Assembly (NCBI GenBank): GCA_017644005.1 | Contig: JAEPMJ010000001.1 | Span: forward strand, 310,001 to 374,000 | Source: Rhizobiaceae bacterium | Lineage (GTDB): Bacteria; Pseudomonadota; Alphaproteobacteria; Rhizobiales; Rhizobiaceae | Direction of reading: 5' to 3' | Length of the DNA: 64,000 bases | Part shown: piece after piece, positions 1 through 10,085 of the stretch | Position numbering within the stretch: the first letter of the stretch is position 1 | How the letters are laid out: every line of letters begins with the position of its first letter | Position numbers and translations under genes: made by a program | Notes under the pieces: model-generated | What the model saw: only the letters and a program-made list of their open reading frames with translations | Told to the model about the DNA's origin: nothing | Databases searched by the model: none

Positions 1-1
1 C

Positions 2-388
2 TGTTTCATCGGCTCACCCACCATGAACGTGGTCCCGGCGACAGGTCAGGGCGGCACGCTGACCCTGAAGAACGGTACGCAAGTCGCCCTGCCCCACACC
101 GCCGATCTCGACCGCGCCGCGGAACTCGGGGTCCGGCCGGAACATATCGACCTCGTCGATGCCGAAGACGCCGACCTGACCGGTACGGTGGACCTTGTCG
201 AACATCTGGGTTCCGACACCAATATCTACGTGAACATCGACAACGTCGGAATGCTGATGGTGCGTCGGCGCGGCAATGCACCCAACCGTTCCGGTGACCG
301 CGTCTTCCTTCGGCTACAGAGAGAGAATACGCACGTCTTCGCGTTCGACGATTCGGCACTTGGCCATGTTTCGGTCAAGGCTGCCTGA
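2..388 (+). CDS. Sugar ABC transporter ATP-binding protein, C-terminal part (partial at window edge)
   Basis: The reading frame is open from base 2 and begins with FIGSPTMNVVPA, the junction between ATPase domain and C-terminal regulatory domain in MalK/UgpC-type ATPases of sugar importers. The visible 128 residues are the OB/TOBE-like regulatory domain, with the typical GVRPEHI stretch at about residues 45-51. The nucleotide-binding domain lies upstream of the window. It would energise a carbohydrate permease on the cytoplasmic face of the inner membrane. The sugar isomerase gene 45 bases downstream on the same strand suggests that both serve uptake and first conversion of one sugar. Family assignment is firm; the substrate is unknown. 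Confidence 0.85.
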   Translation, partial: CFIGSPTMNVVPATGQGGTLTLKNGTQVALPHTADLDRAAELGVRPEHIDLVDAEDADLTGTVDLVEHLGSDTNIYVNIDNVGMLMVRRRGNAPNRSGDRVFLRLQRENTHVFAFDDSALGHVSVKAA

Positions 389-433
389 CAAGGCACCAGG
401 TACTTCCAGTTCAACCGCGCATACAGGGCGAAC

Positions 434-1663
434 ATGAGCGGATTTTCACCGATAACATCCATGCGATTGCCGGGCTTCTGGCTCGACGATCCGGCGCACC
501 GCCGCTGGCTGGCCGACAATGCCGAAAGCCAGTTCGCCTTCTTTCGTGCAAGCCTCAGACCCGATGCCGGTTTCCACACCCTTGACTTCAACGGCCACCC
601 ACTGACGAACAGCGTCCAGGAACTGCACACGACGACGCGGCTCATACACGCCTATGCACTGGGTGAACTGCGCGGGATCGAACAATCCATGGAAATGGTC
701 GATCACGGTATCGGCTATCTCAACAGCCACCACCGCGACATCCGCAATGGTGGCTACTTCTGGGCGCTTGATGACGGCGGTGTCATCGACGGCCGCAAAC
801 TTGCCTATGGCCATGTCTTCGTTCTGCTCGCTGCGGCGAGCGCCCTGCAGGCAGGGCATCAGCATGCGGAAAACCTGCTCAATCAAGTCAGCGAGGTGCT
901 GGACCAGCATTTCTGGGACGAAGAACACGGGCTTTTTTGCGATGAGTTCGACGCCGATTGGGCTCCTTTTTCGCGCTATCGCGGCATGAACGCGAACATG
1001 CACGGTGTCGAGGCTCTGCTAACGGCCTACGAGGCTGTCGGCGAGCGGCAGTTTCTTGATCGTGCAGGGCGAATCCTCGACTTCTTCATTGGGCATATCG
1101 CGCCGCGCGAAGGGTGGCGCTTGCCGGAACACTACACAGATCACTGGCAGATAGATCGCCGCTACGCAGGCAACCCCATGTTCAGGCCCGCCGGAACGAC
1201 GCCCGGCCATTCTTTCGAGCTCGGGCGGCTTCTGCTCCAGTACTGGGATCTTCGCGGCAGACCCGACGACGGCTCACCGGCTTCGGCCCGGCTGCTGATC
1301 GAACAAGCCTGCAAGGACGCCTGGGACGATAAGCGCGGCGGTTTTGCCTACACACTGCACTTCGACGGCAGTGTCTCAATTGCCGACAGGTATTGGTGGC
1401 CGGTAACCGAAGCGATCGGCGCTTTTGCCAGCCTGATCAAGCTGGAGAGGCGGGAAAGCGACGAAGAATGGTACCGCCGACTTTGGGTGTTCTCAGACAG
1501 GATGCTGATCGACCATGAACGCGGCGGCTGGTTTCCGGAGCTTGGCGAGGACGACCGCCCGGTCAGCCGACAATTTCGCGGCAAGCCGGATATATACCAC
1601 TCCGTACAAGCCTGCATATTCCCGCTGGCTTCCGGCCTTTCGCGCCTGTCGTCCCCGGCTTAG
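434..1663 (+). CDS. AGE-family sugar epimerase/isomerase (mannose isomerase / YihS-like)
   Basis: This 409-residue protein has the size and motifs of the N-acylglucosamine 2-epimerase family, an (alpha/alpha)6-barrel that isomerises aldoses and ketoses without a cofactor. Conserved elements are TRLIHAYALG (about residue 70), YGHVFVLLAA (about 120), RGMNANMHGVEALL (about 183), TPGHSFELGRLLL (about 255) and RYWWPVTEAIGA (about 322); the histidines are the usual catalytic and binding residues. Members include D-mannose isomerase and sulfoquinovose/sulfofructose isomerase YihS. It follows the end of a sugar ABC ATPase gene, so it probably converts the imported sugar to a ketose. Exact substrate cannot be read from sequence. 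The start at 434 follows a weak ribosome site. Confidence 0.85.
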   Translation: MSGFSPITSMRLPGFWLDDPAHRRWLADNAESQFAFFRASLRPDAGFHTLDFNGHPLTNSVQELHTTTRLIHAYALGELRGIEQSMEMVDHGIGYLNSHHRDIRNGGYFWALDDGGVIDGRKLAYGHVFVLLAAASALQAGHQHAENLLNQVSEVLDQHFWDEEHGLFCDEFDADWAPFSRYRGMNANMHGVEALLTAYEAVGERQFLDRAGRILDFFIGHIAPREGWRLPEHYTDHWQIDRRYAGNPMFRPAGTTPGHSFELGRLLLQYWDLRGRPDDGSPASARLLIEQACKDAWDDKRGGFAYTLHFDGSVSIADRYWWPVTEAIGAFASLIKLERRESDEEWYRRLWVFSDRMLIDHERGGWFPELGEDDRPVSRQFRGKPDIYHSVQACIFPLASGLSRLSSPA

Positions 1664-1997
1664 ACAGGTGCGCCGATGCGGCATGGAGGTCGGCCGGTCC
1701 GCATGCGGCAACTTTGGGCGCTACCGTCTGGCTCGTCCGATCGTCGCCAAGGTCAATCACGACAATTACCGGCCTGCCCGGCGTGCCGGTCGCACCACTG
1801 AAGGCCGGAGGATACGGTGGTGAAGCGATTGCCGCATCCAAGCAAGAAAGACAGCTGATGCGAATCCGGATAGCGTCGACCTTTTCGAGCGCATCAACGT
1901 TACTCGCCGACATGGCGGCGAACACCGGTAGACACAGATGGCCGGCACCAACGCGAACAAAGAAGCCTCTTGCAACTCTCTCGGCAGTAGTACCCGG
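1664..1997. other. Gene-free stretch between AGE isomerase and thiD
   Basis: These 334 bases have no open frame with a recognisable product on either strand. A minus-strand frame over 1700-1925 has some protein-like composition (a valine/isoleucine-rich run near 1760-1790) and might be a decayed gene, but I cannot name a parent family. It presumably carries the thiD promoter; I see no riboswitch fold in front of thiD, in contrast to thiC. Confidence 0.4.
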
Positions 1998-2825
1998 ATG
2001 ATAGCAAACGTACTCACCATTGCCGGTACCGATCCTTCGGGAGGTGCAGGCATCCAGGCCGACATCAAGACGTTTTCCGCTCTCGGTGCTTACGCAACGT
2101 CTGCCATCACGGCAGTGGTTGCGCAGAACACCATGGGCGTCAGGTCATACCTCGCGCTGGAACCGTCATTCGTCGCGGACCAGATGGATGCCGTATTCGA
2201 CGATGTCAGGATCGATGCGGTCAAGATTGGCATGGTCGCCAATGCAGGAATAGCCGAAGTGATCGTCGACAGGCTCGTTCACCACAAAGCTCGGAACATC
2301 GTGCTCGATCCGGTCATGGTTGCCAAGAGCGGCCACCACCTGCTCGATCCCGACGCCATCGCGGCCGTGCGCGAAGTTCTCGTCCCCGTCGCGAACCTCA
2401 TAACACCCAATCTGCCAGAAGCGGGGGTATTGCTCGACACCAAGCCGAACTGGACCTTGACGGAAATGCGCCGCCGGGTTCACGAATTGCGTGAGCTCGG
2501 ATCGGAGTGGGTACTCCTCAAGGGCGGACATCTTGAAGGCTCATCAGAAAGCACTGACCTGCTGCATGGGTCGTCCGGGACGATCGAATTCTCGTCTCCC
2601 CGCATTCAGACACGAAATGACCACGGAACCGGTTGCACGCTTTCGGCAGCGATCACAGCGCTTCTTCCCGCCCACGGCATTGAAGAGAGCGTACGCGCGG
2701 CCAAAACCTACCTTCAGGGCGCGCTTTCAGCGAGCGGAACCCTGAGCGTCGGGCACGGCCACGGTCCGCTTCACCATTTCCACGCACTTTGGAGCACACC
2801 ACAAGAGCCCGGTGATCAATCATGA
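1998..2825 (+). CDS. thiD: Hydroxymethylpyrimidine / phosphomethylpyrimidine kinase ThiD
   Basis: ThiD phosphorylates 4-amino-5-hydroxymethyl-2-methylpyrimidine and then its monophosphate to the diphosphate that ThiE joins to the thiazole. The 275-residue protein starts MIANVLTIAGTDPSGGAGIQ, the signature N-terminus with the GTDPSGGAG substrate loop, and has the ribokinase-fold end motif DHGTGCTLSAA (about residue 207) with the anion-hole GTGC. I chose ATG 1998 because homology begins there; an upstream ATG at 1938 adds 20 unrelated residues. It is convergent with thiE, 45 bases apart, next to the thiC-thiM-thiE operon, so all the genes here act in one pathway. Confidence 0.95.
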   Translation: MIANVLTIAGTDPSGGAGIQADIKTFSALGAYATSAITAVVAQNTMGVRSYLALEPSFVADQMDAVFDDVRIDAVKIGMVANAGIAEVIVDRLVHHKARNIVLDPVMVAKSGHHLLDPDAIAAVREVLVPVANLITPNLPEAGVLLDTKPNWTLTEMRRRVHELRELGSEWVLLKGGHLEGSSESTDLLHGSSGTIEFSSPRIQTRNDHGTGCTLSAAITALLPAHGIEESVRAAKTYLQGALSASGTLSVGHGHGPLHHFHALWSTPQEPGDQS

Positions 2826-2870
2826 TGGACCTGGCAGGCAAACTTCTCGCGCCTTACGCCAACCGTCAGG

Positions 2871-3509
2871 CTATACGGACCTATGCGCTCTGATCGCCGA
2901 TGACAGCAATTCGGCTGCTGCCTTCGGATCCGACTGGCCGCAGATGGCCGATACCACACTCAGTCCATCGACACCGCTGCGCAGCACTAGCGCAACCTGA
3001 TCGAGCTTTATTCCGCCAATGGCGACGGACGGCACAGGGCTGATCCGGGCGAGCCGTGTCAGCCCGTCAGTTCCTATGGGTGTCTTGTGGTCGGCCTTAG
3101 TCGGCGTAGCGAATACCGGGCCAAGGCCCAGATAATCCACGATGCCGGCTTCGGCGTCCCGGACAGCACTCTCGCATTCGGCCGACAGCCCGACAATCAT
3201 GTCCGGACCGACTCGCTGGCGGACCAGCCGGGCCGGCAAATCGTCCTGGCCGACATGTATGCCGTGAGCGCCGATGGCGCAGGCTGCTTCAACGTCGTCG
3301 TTGACGACGACCGGCACGTTCGATCCGGCCATGGCTGACATCAAGGCACGGCCGGTTGCGATGAGGCCGGCGGTGCCGGCCTGCTTGTCGCGAAGTTGAA
3401 CCATGGTCGCCCCGCCCAGAACGGCCAACCTCGCGGTTTCGACCATGTCATGGACCCGGCACAGACCTGGATCGAGAACGAGGTAGAGTGACAGGTCGAA
3501 GCGTTTCAT
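2871..3509 (-). CDS. thiE: Thiamine-phosphate synthase ThiE
   Basis: ThiE couples hydroxymethylpyrimidine diphosphate with thiazole phosphate to make thiamine monophosphate. The 212-residue TIM-barrel protein shows MVQLRDKQ (about residue 35), VVNDDVEAA, HVGQDDLPAR and GLGPVFATPTKADHKT (about 130), which contact the pyrophosphate and magnesium, and the late phosphate-binding AIGGI. The start ATG at 3509 overlaps the thiM stop by four bases (ATGA), so the two are translationally coupled. It is the last gene of the riboswitch-led thiC-thiM-thiE operon. Confidence 0.95.
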   Translation of the reverse strand: MKRFDLSLYLVLDPGLCRVHDMVETARLAVLGGATMVQLRDKQAGTAGLIATGRALMSAMAGSNVPVVVNDDVEAACAIGAHGIHVGQDDLPARLVRQRVGPDMIVGLSAECESAVRDAEAGIVDYLGLGPVFATPTKADHKTPIGTDGLTRLARISPVPSVAIGGIKLDQVALVLRSGVDGLSVVSAICGQSDPKAAAELLSSAIRAHRSV

Positions 3510-4303
3510 CCAACGGTCACCACTCTGCCGCCGGATTCGAGGCTCGCCGGGTCGAGATGATAGAGCGTATCGACCAACCGGACCTCGAAACTCGCCGGTC
3601 CGGCAACACCGCGTTCGGCAAGCTCGCCAGCAGCGGCAAAGGTTGCGAGTGCAGCGACAGTGGCCTCGAAAGCCTCGTCGACAGAATCGGCGATGAAGGC
3701 TCCGATCAGGGCCGTCAGCGAGCAACCGAGCGCCGTTACCCTGGGCATGAACGCCGAACCACCGAATATGCGCACTGATCTCGTGCCATCGGTTACGAAA
3801 TCGACTGGCCCGGTAACGGCGACGACGGAACCGCAGGCTCGCGCGATCTTCCGAGCGGCGGCTTCCGCCTGTTCCACCGGGTCTCCGCTGTCGACGCCCT
3901 GTCCGGAGCTCTGGCTACCAGCCAGGGCGAGTATTTCGGAGGCATTTCCGCGAATGACAGCCGGCGTCATGGCGATCAGGTCGAGCGCTACCTGATGCCT
4001 GTAGGCGGTTGCGAAATGAGCAACCGGGTCCAGCACCCAGGGCTTGTTTGCGCTTCGGGCCCCGTCAATGGCGGCCTTGATACCCGCGACCCATGGCGGA
4101 GACAAAGTGCCGATATTCACTGTCAATGCCCCGGCAATGCCAGCGAACTCCCCAGCTTCTTCCTCCGCATGCAGCATTGCCGGGGAGGCTCCTGCCGCCA
4201 GCAGCACATTGGCTGCAATATTCATGGCGACATAGTTGGTGATGCACTGCACCAGCGGGGCGTTCGCCCGCAACTGAACGAGACGGTCAGACAAGGTTTT
4301 CAT
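3506..4303 (-). CDS. thiM: Hydroxyethylthiazole kinase ThiM
   Basis: ThiM phosphorylates salvaged 4-methyl-5-(2-hydroxyethyl)thiazole. The 265-residue ribokinase-fold protein begins MKTLSDRLVQLRANAPLVQC, followed by ITNYVAMNIAANVLLAAGAS, the typical thiazole-binding region, then WVLDPVA (about residue 90) and a late ATP-site loop ALGCSLTALIGAF. That loop replaces the usual GTGC by ALGC, keeping the Gly-Cys pair. ATG 4303 lies two bases after the thiC stop; the longer in-frame extension upstream lies inside thiC and is not coding. A salvage kinase sitting between thiC and thiE, with no thiG/thiS/thiO nearby, suggests reliance on thiazole salvage. Confidence 0.94.
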   Translation of the reverse strand: MKTLSDRLVQLRANAPLVQCITNYVAMNIAANVLLAAGASPAMLHAEEEAGEFAGIAGALTVNIGTLSPPWVAGIKAAIDGARSANKPWVLDPVAHFATAYRHQVALDLIAMTPAVIRGNASEILALAGSQSSGQGVDSGDPVEQAEAAARKIARACGSVVAVTGPVDFVTDGTRSVRIFGGSAFMPRVTALGCSLTALIGAFIADSVDEAFEATVAALATFAAAGELAERGVAGPASFEVRLVDTLYHLDPASLESGGRVVTVG

Positions 4304-4305
4304 AA

Positions 4306-6111
<1,806 letters not shown>

Positions 6112-6117
6112 TCAGAG

Positions 6118-6166
6118 CCTCCTCTGCGTGTTCAGCAATGGAGACCCAGTTCGTGCCGAGAGGAGG
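6118..6166 (-). promoter_or_regulatory. Possible Shine-Dalgarno sequestering hairpin of the thiC leader
   Basis: On the transcript the thiC ribosome site AGAGGAGG (6125-6118) is perfectly complementary to CCTCCTCT (6166-6159), with 33 bases between. Pairing would hide the ribosome site, the usual way TPP riboswitches repress translation in proteobacteria. The pairing is seen in the sequence; that it is the expression platform is inference. Confidence 0.5.
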
Positions 6167-6233
6167 AAGAGCTCTGGCGATCCGCTATGGATACGGAGCT
6201 CGGCTCGAAGGAGCCAGCGACCCGCCAGGCATG

Positions 6234-6339
6234 CACCATCCCTACGCCAGTATGAACTGGATCAGGTTCATCGGGTCACTGCGCTGCACAGAGAACCATG
6301 CCAGCAGAATCTCAGCCCCTTGGCGGGACCCCCCAGGTG
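6234..6339 (-). promoter_or_regulatory. TPP riboswitch (THI element) upstream of thiC
   Basis: Read on the minus strand this stretch contains the conserved core of the thiamine diphosphate aptamer: GGGGCTGAGAT (about 6323-6313), then GACCCGATGAACCTGATCC (about 6280-6262), then CATACTGGCGTAGGGA (about 6253-6238), closed by the outer stem CACC/GGTG at 6339-6336 and 6237-6234. The order, spacing and near-invariant CTGAGA, ACCTGATC and GCGTAGGGA blocks match the family. It lies about 125 bases ahead of thiC and should control thiC-thiM-thiE together. Confidence 0.95.
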
Positions 6340-6487
6340 AAGACCTCACATTGAAAAAGGCGACCGGGATTGTCAATGCCGTCGGGCTGGTTCCAAACAT
6401 TCACCTGGCGGCGATGCAGGACAGACCGAATTCTCAAGTTCTGCCAGTGCCCAGACGCTCGCTGAACGGATGGAACCTATCGCCTGA

Positions 6488-6514
6488 TGTCACAATCCAC
6501 CGTGCCCTTTTGTC
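6488..6514 (+). promoter_or_regulatory. ECF41-like promoter ahead of the flavodoxin/sigma operon
   Basis: TGTCACA at 6488-6494 is followed after 16 bases by TGTC at 6511-6514. ECF41 sigma factors are known to use a TGTCACA -35 box and a CGTC -10 box with a spacer of about this length, and to act on the genes next to their own. The -35 is identical and the -10 differs in one base. Transcription would start near 6520, which rules out translation starting at ATG 6515 and supports the start at 6548. Confidence 0.65.
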
Positions 6515-6547
6515 ATGTCCTTCAAAGCACTCAAGAAGGAGATTGGA

Positions 6548-7204
6548 ATGCAGAAACGACCCGTCAGAGAAAACGCAGGCCGCGGCGCGCAGGCAGCGCA
6601 CGCGATCGTCGCGATCGTCTACCATTCGGGTTACGGCCATACCGCGCGGCAGGCGGAAGCGGTCGAGGCCGGTGTCAAACAGATACGCGGTGCCGAAGCC
6701 TTGCTTCTGACGACCAACGAAGCACCGCTGCGGTGGGAAGACCTCACCGCGGCGCAGGCCATCGTCTTTGGCGCGCCAACATATGTCGGCGCTGGTTCCG
6801 CATCGTTCAAAGCGTTCCAGGAGGCCAGTTCCAATGCCATCATGGCCCAGGGCTATCTCTGGAAGGACAAGATCGCAGCCGGATTCACCAATTCGGGATC
6901 GCGGTCAGGCGATAAGCTGTCGACACTCCTGCAGATGGCGCTGTTTGCCGCGCAGCACGGCATGCACTGGGTGAGCCTGGACCTTCCACCAGCCAACTGC
7001 TCCTCGACCGGTTCGGACGAGGATCTGAACAGGCTTGGTTTCTGGCTTGGCGCGGCGGCGCAGTCGAATGTCGACCAGGGGCCGGATCTGGCACCTCCCG
7101 AGGCAGACCTCGCGACTGCGCGGCATCTGGGCAGGCGCGTGGCGACCGTCGCCCTGCAGTTTGCGCTTGGGCGTGGGCCGGCCATCGCCGCACTGTCGGG
7201 ATAG
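6548..7204 (+). CDS. Flavodoxin-like NAD(P)H-dependent FMN reductase / quinone reductase family protein
   Basis: The 218-residue protein carries a flavodoxin fold: IVAIVYHSGYGHTARQA (about residues 22-38) is the FMN phosphate loop, followed by AIVFGAPTYVG (about 72-82) and FTNSGSRSGDK (about 113-123), both in WrbA/flavodoxin-family FMN reductases. It probably reduces flavin or quinones in the cytoplasm. Start ATG 6548 has GAAGGAG six bases ahead; an upstream ATG at 6515 has no such site and overlaps a probable promoter. It is immediately followed (five bases) by an ECF41-type sigma factor gene, so it is probably that factor's target in a redox-stress response. Confidence 0.82.
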   Translation: MQKRPVRENAGRGAQAAHAIVAIVYHSGYGHTARQAEAVEAGVKQIRGAEALLLTTNEAPLRWEDLTAAQAIVFGAPTYVGAGSASFKAFQEASSNAIMAQGYLWKDKIAAGFTNSGSRSGDKLSTLLQMALFAAQHGMHWVSLDLPPANCSSTGSDEDLNRLGFWLGAAAQSNVDQGPDLAPPEADLATARHLGRRVATVALQFALGRGPAIAALSG

Positions 7205-7209
7205 CCCCG

Positions 7210-8079
7210 ATGCCGAAAAAAGAAAACGATGTGATCTTCTCCGATCTTCGTCCAAGACTGACCCGGCTTGCCTACCGTATGCTGGGCTCGGTCGCAGACG
7301 CGGAGGACATAGTGCAGGATGCATGGCTGCGCTGCCTGAACCATGATGGCGAAGTCCGCGAACCCGCGGCCTTTCTGCATACGATCGTTACCCGGCTCTG
7401 CGTAAACGAGTTGAAGTCCGCCCGAAGGCGGCGGGAGACCTATATCGGCCCCTGGCTGCCGGAACCGTTTTTTGACCCGGAGAGCGATGACACTACGGAG
7501 GAGATCACGCTGCCGCTCATGATGGCTCTGGAACGGCTGACCCCGCTGGAGCGGGCGGCCTTTCTGCTGCATGACGTGTTCGGGGTGGGTTTCGACGAAG
7601 TTTCGCAAATACTCGGTCGTGACACCTCGGCGTGCCGCAAGCTCGCCAGCAGGGCTCGTATCCACATACGCGATGCTCGCCCTCGGTTTTGCGCCACGAA
7701 GGGGCAAGGACTGAAGCTTGCCGCTGCGTTCTACGCCGCTTCACGCACCGGCGACATGGAAGCCTTGCGCAACCTGCTGACGGAGGACGTTGTCATTTAC
7801 ACCGACGGCGGCGGCAAGGTCGCCGCGCCAACATCGCCATCGATCGGGATCGATGCCGCGCTCAAGCTATTCGGTGCGCTGGCCCGCTATTTCGCACGCG
7901 CGCCGTCGCGCCTCCTCCGCTACGCCATGATCGATGGCTTGCCCGGCTTTGTAACGGTCGAAGATGACGGCATCGCTCAAACCTCAGCCATTCTGGTCAG
8001 CGAGAACAGGATCGCGGCTATCTATGTGACGCGAAACCCGGAGAAACTGCATCACCTCACCCGAAGCGATCTCCATTGA
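7210..8079 (+). CDS. RNA polymerase sigma factor, ECF41 type with SnoaL-like C-terminal domain
   Basis: This 289-residue sigma factor has region 2 (residues about 10-75, including MLGSVADAEDIVQDAWLRC) and region 4 (about 107-157), then an NTF2/SnoaL-like extension. WLPEP at 82-86 in the linker, DGGGK at 199-203 and NPEKL at 276-280 (usual NPDKL) are the named motifs of the ECF41 family, in which the extension acts as a built-in regulator instead of an anti-sigma factor. ECF41 genes normally sit next to a carboxymuconolactone-decarboxylase-like, oxidoreductase or epimerase gene; here the neighbour is a flavodoxin-like reductase. The start overlaps nothing and lies five bases after the upstream stop. 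Confidence 0.92.
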   Translation: MPKKENDVIFSDLRPRLTRLAYRMLGSVADAEDIVQDAWLRCLNHDGEVREPAAFLHTIVTRLCVNELKSARRRRETYIGPWLPEPFFDPESDDTTEEITLPLMMALERLTPLERAAFLLHDVFGVGFDEVSQILGRDTSACRKLASRARIHIRDARPRFCATKGQGLKLAAAFYAASRTGDMEALRNLLTEDVVIYTDGGGKVAAPTSPSIGIDAALKLFGALARYFARAPSRLLRYAMIDGLPGFVTVEDDGIAQTSAILVSENRIAAIYVTRNPEKLHHLTRSDLH

Positions 8080-8228
8080 CCGCCCCGTTTCAGGAGACGG
8101 CGTGAGCAAAAGTTGCATTCTCCCGCAGCTCGGCTGGCAATCGCTGCCACTGAACGCGCATCAGTCGCGCACGGCAGCTAGTCGCGACGACTGCCAGCCA
8201 AAACCGCCGGCCGCGCGTTTTCACGGAG

Positions 8229-8882
8229 CTATCCGTTCTGACCGATGCCGAGATCGGCCCCTGCCCGCTTGACCGCGTGAAAGTAGTTATTGTCGCCCTC
8301 GTCGGCACAAGTGCCGACGAGCGTCAGGCCGGTTTCCCGGAGTATCCGTTGATACTCCGGGAAACCAAGCGATATCGAATTTCGTCCAGTGAGCGCATCG
8401 CGCCATTCGCACCTTTCATGTGGCGCGCTGAACAGAAGGCGACCGCCGTCCACGAGTGATTTCGCGATTCGGCGAATGACCCGCTGCTGGTCTTTTCCCG
8501 ACAGCAGGAACAACATGCCCACACATACGGCCCCGTCAAACTGCCGACCAAAATACGTTCCGTCCTGTGCTGTTTCGCAAGCGCTGGGTACACCTGGGAA
8601 CCGGCGTTGAAACGCGGCAAGCAGGATTGGAGAGGCGTCGATCCCATAAACCTCGAAGCCCGCTTCGAGCAATATTTCGGCAATAGGCACTCCGGACCCG
8701 CATCCGACATCGATCACCGTGCCGGAGCGAGGCAAGTTTGTATGCGCCCACGACCGGACGAGGCGCGCGCCGATGCGCGATCGCATTGCCATGAACTGCA
8801 TCGCCACATCGTTCCAGCCTTCGGACCGGTCGACACTTTCTACCATATGCTTCCCGCAGCCGCCGTACCGGCCGGATGTCAT
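8229..8882 (-). CDS. Class I SAM-dependent methyltransferase
   Basis: The 217-residue protein has the Rossmann-type methyltransferase motif I VIDVGCGSGVPIAEILLEAG (about residues 56-75), the acidic residue after strand 2 in YGIDASP (about 80), and motif IV/post-I region FDGAVCVGMLFLLS (about 117). It transfers a methyl group from S-adenosylmethionine to an unknown small molecule. It stands alone between the sigma factor (convergent) and a PLP enzyme (divergent), so context gives no substrate. A perfect 36-base hairpin lies inside the coding region at 8331-8366. The first ATG could be replaced by one 12 codons later. Confidence 0.8.
   Translation of the reverse strand: MTSGRYGGCGKHMVESVDRSEGWNDVAMQFMAMRSRIGARLVRSWAHTNLPRSGTVIDVGCGSGVPIAEILLEAGFEVYGIDASPILLAAFQRRFPGVPSACETAQDGTYFGRQFDGAVCVGMLFLLSGKDQQRVIRRIAKSLVDGGRLLFSAPHERCEWRDALTGRNSISLGFPEYQRILRETGLTLVGTCADEGDNNYFHAVKRAGADLGIGQNG
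8331..8366. repeat. Perfect 16-bp inverted repeat with 4-base loop inside the methyltransferase gene
   Basis: GGTTTCCCGGAGTATC is followed by CGTT and then its exact reverse complement. On the coding strand it encodes part of the region around GFPEYQRILRETG, near the C-terminal third of the methyltransferase. Such a long perfect stem inside a reading frame is rare by chance. Confidence 0.9.
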
Positions 8883-9143
8883 GAACTGATGCCGGCGACA
8901 GACGCTCGATACACTCGGTGGTCAGGTTCGTTCAGACCAGCAACTTACCATGTTTTTCAGAGTCGAGAGCGAGTGCGGGTGCACGCTCTGCGATCTACCT
9001 CGCCGATCCGGTTCTCAGCCAACCTTGGACATCGCCGCGCCTTCACTATCGCGACGATGGTAATCGTATATGGTCGGCGCCGGCCCGAACGTGTGCGCCC
9101 CGCCGCGTTGCGGCCATACCGAACGAACGAAGGAATCCGTTGC

Positions 9144-10085
9144 GTGATCACTCTTCCCGACATACGCGCTGCCGCTGCCCGCATTGCTGGGCAGGTACGC
9201 CGCACGCCCGTTCTGGAAATCACATCCGTCTCGCAGCCGGTGACGGATGCAAGGCTTTTCCTGAAACTGGAGAACATGCAGGCCACCGGCTCGTTCAAGG
9301 CACGTGGGGCAACCAACAAACTGCTGAGCCTTCCGCGTGAGGCGGTAGCCAACGGCATTGTCACAGCGTCGGGCGGAAATCACGGCCTTGCGGTTGCCCG
9401 CGCGGCGCGATCCGCCGGCGTCGAGGCAACCGTCTACGTAACCGAAAACTCGACGGAAGAAAAACGCGCGAAACTCCGCCGCTGGGGCGCGAAGGTAGAG
9501 GTGCTGGGGAAAGTGTGGAACGAGGCGAACGTGGCCGCCGTTGCGCAAGCTGAAGCAAGCGGTGCAGCCTATTTCCACCCGTTCGCAGATCCGCTGGTGG
9601 TTGCCGGGCAGGGAACGGCGGCGCTGGAACTGCTCGAAGCGGTACCGGAGCTCGATGTGGTCCTGATTGCCATCGGAGGGGGCGGCCTGATTTCGGGCAT
9701 GGCAGTGGCACTCAAGTCGCTAAAACCGTCAATCCGGATCATCGGCATCGAACCGGTCGGTTCGCCGACGCTCAAGGCCAGTCTCGATGCAGGAAAGGTG
9801 GTTCGGCTCGACAGCGTGACCAGCCGTGTCGCGACAATGAGTTGCGGAGAAACCGATCCAGACGTTTTCGAACTAATCCGCGACCATGTGGACGAGGTGG
9901 TACTCGTCTCAGACGAGGAGATGGAAGCCGCGGCCGGCTGGCTGTGGTTCGAACTGGGCATCGCTGCCGATCTCAGCGGCGCGGCCGCCGTCGCGGCACT
10001 TCGTTCCGGGCAAGTTAAGCTGAATGACAGCGCCATTGCCGGCGCGCTGGTCTGCGGCGCAGGCGTGGATGGCGCAGTTCTCTAG
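9144..10085 (+). CDS. PLP-dependent threonine/serine dehydratase family protein
   Basis: The 313-residue protein is a fold-type II PLP enzyme of the threonine dehydratase/serine racemase group. It shows SFKARGA (about residue 47) with the PLP-binding lysine, SGGNHG (about 75) that binds the substrate carboxylate, and the PLP phosphate loop GGGGLISG (about 172). It has no ACT domain, so it resembles catabolic threonine ammonia-lyases and serine racemases rather than biosynthetic IlvA. Start GTG 9144 has AAGGA nine bases ahead and is where family similarity begins; the open frame runs further up without homology. Substrate is inferred as threonine or serine, or a related hydroxy-amino acid. Confidence 0.85.
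   Translation: MITLPDIRAAAARIAGQVRRTPVLEITSVSQPVTDARLFLKLENMQATGSFKARGATNKLLSLPREAVANGIVTASGGNHGLAVARAARSAGVEATVYVTENSTEEKRAKLRRWGAKVEVLGKVWNEANVAAVAQAEASGAAYFHPFADPLVVAGQGTAALELLEAVPELDVVLIAIGGGGLISGMAVALKSLKPSIRIIGIEPVGSPTLKASLDAGKVVRLDSVTSRVATMSCGETDPDVFELIRDHVDEVVLVSDEEMEAAAGWLWFELGIAADLSGAAAVAALRSGQVKLNDSAIAGALVCGAGVDGAVL

Noticed and set aside
1563..1925. A 120-codon minus-strand frame after the AGE isomerase gene as a real gene.
   Set aside because: It overlaps the end of the isomerase gene, shows no family motif and has no ribosome site; at most a decayed remnant.
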